The position numbers and the translations under genes are program-made. DNA of 64,000 nucleotides, from assembly GCA_964017065.1 (NCBI GenBank), contig OZ024783.1, positions 12,098,313-12,162,312 on the forward strand, written 5' to 3'. Positions 61,001 through 64,000 of this stretch are shown piece after piece; position 1 is the first letter of the stretch, and the number at the start of each line of letters is the position of its first letter. Source of the DNA: Haliclona indistincta (taxonomy: Eukaryota > Porifera > Demospongiae > Haplosclerida > Chalinidae). Under the pieces are notes generated by a model. It ran no database searches. It was given only the letters and a program-made list of their open reading frames with translations, and was not told the origin of the DNA.

Positions 61001-61818
61001 AATGTTGGCTAGACTAGGCTGAAAAAATCTTTTATTGAGATTTGTTTATATTCTGTAGGATGTATGTTGATGGACCATTTGGAACAGCTAGTGAGGTTTG
61101 TAGGATAGTAGTCAGTCTGACAAAATTATTTGCCTTGATGTGTAAGAACTGGCTTGACTGCTCTATTGTTCTACCTTAGGATGTGTTCGAACATGAAGTT
61201 GGTCTACTAGTTGGTGCTGGGATTGGAGTGACTCCATTTGCCTCCATTTTAAAATCTGTCTACTACCAACTCACTGAAGAGAGCAAGAGTTTGCGTCTGA
61301 AGAAGGTGTATTTCTACTGGATCTGCCCTGAGCCAAACTCGTTTGAATGGTTTGCTGATCTGATGCTCAATCTAGAGAGGCAGATGAGTGAAAGGGGGAT
61401 AAGTGACTTCCTTGACACTCACATCTATCTTAGTAGAGGCTGGAAAGACAATCAGGTGCATTGTTCTTAAAATTATGGAGAAATAGTGATTCATTACACT
61501 TTCTTCTAACAGGCATTCTTCATTATGCTAAGAGAGGGTGATGATAGAGATGCCATTACTGGGCTACAGGCTAAGACTCACTTTGGACGACCTGAATGGC
61601 CCAAAATATTCGACAGTATCTCTCTTGCACATCCAAAGTAAGCATAGTTATCTGCAAAGCTTACAATGCTTAAATATTCTCTCTCTAGTACTGATGTTGG
61701 GGTGTTTTTCTGTGGTCCACCAGTGCTCTCTCACAACCTGCATCGTAACTGCAACAAATACACTAGCAGTGGTGATGAGACTCGGGCTCGATTCTTCTAT
61801 AACAAGGAAAATTTCTAA
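55009..61818 (+). CDS. NOX: NADPH oxidase, NOX2-like catalytic subunit
   Basis: A membrane flavocytochrome that passes electrons from cytosolic NADPH through FAD and two hemes to outer oxygen, giving superoxide. Seventeen in-phase exons are 55009-55056, 55282-55377, 56518-56628, 56752-56970, 57023-57056, 57429-57501, 57615-57695, 58879-59014, 59422-59514, 59705-59776, 60118-60180, 60230-60284, 60347-60410, 61059-61095, 61180-61455, 61513-61637 and 61689-61818. They encode 570 residues, as in human NOX2. Heme histidines lie in '[11 protein letters not shown]' and 'SSAMHVLAH', and in '[15 protein letters not shown]' and 'GIHQYG'. FAD binding is at '[20 protein letters not shown]', NADPH binding at '[19 protein letters not shown]' and 'VFFCGPPVL', and the C-terminus is the conserved YNKENF. 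No EF-hands are present, so it belongs to the NOX1-4 type rather than NOX5/DUOX. Introns hold MITEs and a large foldback. Confidence 0.95.
56132..56288. mobile_element. pogo/Tc1-type MITE
   Basis: The 157-bp element in NOX intron 2 has ends CAGTGGAACCTCCCTATAAC and the inverted GAGAGAGGTTCCACTG. The CAGTGGAACCTC tip with TA at the left (56130-56131) is typical of pogo/Tigger-like Tc1-mariner elements. The interior keeps GGACAC and GTGTCC pairs. It is non-coding. Confidence 0.75.
57780..58686. repeat. Foldback-rich repeat block in NOX intron 7
   Basis: The left part (57830-57960) holds three hairpin units built from CAGGAAGT..ACTTCCTGGGG with TATATATCC spacers. The right part (58549-58686) is a near-perfect 138-bp snapback with arms starting GGTTAACCCATGGGTTCC around a TAC centre near 58615. 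The middle is CG-richer than its surroundings. It may be one foldback transposon of about 0.9 kb; no target duplication was identified. Confidence 0.7.
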
Positions 61819-62304
61819 CCAGCCCATTGACATAATGTAGTTTCAGTGATAACAATCAATGCTATGCAGATTAGATTATAGTGGCTGCCATTAGTAGCGT
61901 ATTTTTTGCCTGCACATGTACAGTGCTTTCATAATGTTTTATTGCTCATTCTCAGTTGTAGTGTGTTTAGAACGATCGAAACTGATGCAATAGTTTGTGT
62001 TATCAGAATTCACAATGCTGTATTCTATGTGTACATTTTGCAATAATAAGAAAACTTGCAGACATGTTGAAAGCGTTATAGCACAGCTAAGCATGTACTC
62101 ATGTAGTCGATCACAGCTTATCGATCATGCAGTTACCATTGCTAACACATTGTGTACATTAGATTTTGTTACTAACCTATCTATCAACTTGTGTTGCAAG
62201 TTTTAAAACTATACAGCTAACTTAGTTTCAATCTTGAATGTCATTTTCAGTGGGGCGTTGCTCGTTTCTGCAAGAGGGAGTGGTCTGAAGTAAGAGAGAG
62301 CAAT
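61819..62304. other. NOX-MANEA intergenic region
   Basis: The 486 bp shows no gene. A good acceptor (CATTTTCAG at about 62244-62252) 52 bp before the MANEA start suggests that MANEA has an upstream non-coding exon. Confidence 0.45.
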
Positions 62305-63636
62305 ATGAGGATCGTAAGAGTGACTCGTGCACAAGCTCTTCTCATCATCTTATTCGTATTTCTACCGATTCTATTCCTCTACAAGTTTGTGACTAGAACT
62401 TCTTTGCAAGCAACAGACGAAAGATTGCTCTTAGCAGCGACAACAGCAGTTGATGATCACAAGTCAATACCAGCAACTCTTGTTGAAAGTACTGCAAACG
62501 TCCGCTATAGTAATGCCGATGAAACTACTTCGAAAGTGTCAACTACTGCTCTTAGTAGTAATCAGTCACGACCGAATTACTGTTTGCACGCGTTCTACTA
62601 CATGTGGTACGCCAACGAAGTTGTAGATGGTGCATACAAGCATTGGAATCATCGCTATATACCTCACTGGGATCCTAAAATTGACAAGAGATATATTCAT
62701 GGATACCACAAACCTCCTGATGACATTGGGGCTTCTTTTTATCCACAACTAGGCTGCTATAGCTCTGGTAGTGCTTCGATTATACGATCGCACATGCAAA
62801 TGCTTGTTAGAGCGAATGTTGGTGTTATAGCTGTATCGTGGTATCCACCTGAGCAACACGATGATGATGGTTTATCACCAGACAGCTTACTACCATTATT
62901 ACTTGATATAGCTCATGATTACGCTATTAAAGTTGCTATTCACAGTGAACCATATAAAGAGCGCAGTCCATTGAACTTCAAAAATGATTTGAAATACATT
63001 ATATCTCGTTATAACAATCATCCTGCTTTGTTTAAAATCCAGTCACCAAAGAGTAAATCACTGTTGCCGTTAGTTTACTTGTATGATTCTTATCACTTTC
63101 CTGCTCGTGATTGGGCTGAAATATTCTCAAAAGACAGTTTGCAGACAATTCGAGGAACTCCACTGGATTGTGTTGCTATCTCCTTACTAGTAGATAATAA
63201 TCACAAACGATTGGTATTGGAGGGACAATTTGACGGATTCTATACCTATTTTGCATCTGATGGATTCAGCTATGGCTCACGAACACGAGTATGGCCTTCA
63301 CTCGCCGCATTTGCTGATCAGAATAATCTAGTGTTTATTCCGAGTGCTGGACCGGGTTATGACGACACTCAGGTACGAGCATGGAATCAAAGGAACTCTA
63401 AGTCAAGGAATGGTGGTAGCTACTACAAGCACATGATGGGTAGTGCTATAGCAAGCAATGGTGGAATAATTTCTATAACATCATTTAATGAGTGGCATGA
63501 AGGTACGCAGATAGAACCAGCTATACCTAAACAAACCAACAATTATCAATATCTTGACTATCTACCACACACATCACACTACTATCTAGACCTCACTGCT
63601 CATTACTCCTCTCTTCAGAAATGTTCAATCACTTGA
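62305..63636 (+). CDS. MANEA: Glycoprotein endo-alpha-1,2-mannosidase (GH99)
   Basis: MANEA cleaves glucosylated mannose from N-glycans in the Golgi, an alternative route to ER glucosidase trimming. A single coding exon gives 443 residues. It begins with a short cytosolic tail (MRIVRVTRAQ) and one signal-anchor helix (ALLIILFVFLPILFLYKFV), the type II Golgi topology. A stem of about 55 residues precedes the catalytic domain, which starts 'NYCLHAFYYMWYANEVVDGA'. Family GH99 blocks include 'WNHRYIPHWDP', 'DIGASFYPQLGCYSSGS', 'VGVIAVSWYPPEQHDDDG' and 'SFNEWHEGTQIEPAIPK', where the two glutamates of NEWHEGTQIE match the catalytic and neighbouring acidic residues of the family. Length matches animal MANEA/MANEAL. 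It is intact by sequence. Confidence 0.95.
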   Translation: MRIVRVTRAQALLIILFVFLPILFLYKFVTRTSLQATDERLLLAATTAVDDHKSIPATLVESTANVRYSNADETTSKVSTTALSSNQSRPNYCLHAFYYMWYANEVVDGAYKHWNHRYIPHWDPKIDKRYIHGYHKPPDDIGASFYPQLGCYSSGSASIIRSHMQMLVRANVGVIAVSWYPPEQHDDDGLSPDSLLPLLLDIAHDYAIKVAIHSEPYKERSPLNFKNDLKYIISRYNNHPALFKIQSPKSKSLLPLVYLYDSYHFPARDWAEIFSKDSLQTIRGTPLDCVAISLLVDNNHKRLVLEGQFDGFYTYFASDGFSYGSRTRVWPSLAAFADQNNLVFIPSAGPGYDDTQVRAWNQRNSKSRNGGSYYKHMMGSAIASNGGIISITSFNEWHEGTQIEPAIPKQTNNYQYLDYLPHTSHYYLDLTAHYSSLQKCSIT

Positions 63637-63822
63637 CATTATATTTCATATGATTTGCGCCAGAATCAATTGCGAATCATTTTGTGTAGCAATATGGCGT
63701 GATACACACACACATTAGTGGTGGATGAATCAAACATAATTCTCTACACAAAACAAAAGGCATGTACATGTACAAGTCAGTGCTAATGAGTTGCATGTAT
63801 AATTCAAGACTGATAGAGAAAT

Positions 63823-63828
63823 AATAAA
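63823..63828 (+). terminator. Likely MANEA poly(A) signal
   Basis: AATAAA lies 187 bp after the MANEA stop and abuts the stop codon of the convergent minus-strand gene, so the two transcripts probably overlap at their 3' ends. Confidence 0.6.
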
Positions 63829-64000
63829 TCATCTGTTGCTGTCTGTATTAGGATTGTAATTTGCTGGGCTGACTCGTTGAGCTGTCATTTGAAGATTCTC
63901 AAGTATCCCATTGTGATCTTCACTGGGGTCATGTGATCGTCTTCTTTGCCGTGGTGATTCCCTTCCCAAGCTAAGTGTGCTTCCACGAGAAGGGCTATGT
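63829..64000 (-). CDS. C-terminal exon of an edge-truncated gene
   Basis: A minus frame is open from the right edge to a TGA at 63829-63831. It encodes about 56 residues rich in Ser, Pro and Arg ('SPSRGSTLSLGRESPRQRRR', 'SHDPSEDHNGILENLQ'). It looks like a disordered, phosphorylatable C-terminal tail. The family cannot be told from this piece. It is convergent with MANEA. Confidence 0.5.
   Translation of the reverse strand, partial: HSPSRGSTLSLGRESPRQRRRSHDPSEDHNGILENLQMTAQRVSPANYNPNTDSNR

Overview
The window is eukaryotic and animal. It carries about 18 protein-coding loci, mostly split into several exons by short GT-AG introns, two nuclear-type tRNA genes and many short DNA-transposon relics. 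The gene set (GPN2, HDHD3, LDLRAP1, CFAP298, TDP2, CSTF2, ABI, RRP8, NOX, MANEA, a POT transporter, GPCR-like and Ig/FN3 receptors) is metazoan. Three features point to a sponge, probably a demosponge: high gene density, a Death-TM-NACHT receptor, and a pair of ArsB/Lsi2-like transporters of the kind linked to silicon transport in sponges. The phylum is inferred; nothing in the window proves it.

Layout. 0-5.4 kb: an edge-truncated minus-strand gene of unknown function, GPN2 (+) with a hAT-type MITE in intron 2, tRNA-Lys (-) with a nearby tRNA-Lys relic, and HDHD3 (-) with tRNA-His (+) inside one of its introns. 5.6-15 kb: LDLRAP1 (-) diverging from CFAP298 (+) across a 125-bp shared promoter gap; CFAP298 introns hold a long-terminal-inverted-repeat THAP element and a CAGGGG element with 9-bp target duplications. 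15-22 kb: an ArsB relic, a Death-TM-NACHT gene (-), and a decayed partial second copy of CFAP298. 23-29 kb: TDP2 (-) and two head-to-head ArsB/Lsi2-like transporters. 29-37 kb: CSTF2 (-) with transposon-filled introns, an SCI1-like nuclear protein (+) and a seven-helix receptor (-). 38-44.6 kb: a POT/SLC15-like transporter (+) interrupted by an intact 4,466-bp Mutator-like (MULE) element with 10-bp target duplications. 45-51 kb: a coiled-coil protein of unknown function and an Abl-interactor (ABI) with a very large proline-rich region. 51.5-64 kb: an Ig/FN3 transmembrane receptor (-), RRP8 (+), a 17-exon NADPH oxidase (+), MANEA (+), and the last exon of a minus-strand gene running off the right edge.

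The most notable items are the MULE inserted at an exon end of the POT gene, the inverted ArsB pair with a third relic and a parallel CFAP298 duplication (a history of segmental duplication), the Death-TM-NACHT architecture, the polyproline ABI, and the Ig/FN3 receptor with candidate tyrosine signalling motifs. All exon models were made by eye from open frames, splice consensus and protein-family conservation. Where I give exon lists, phases were checked to keep the frame.
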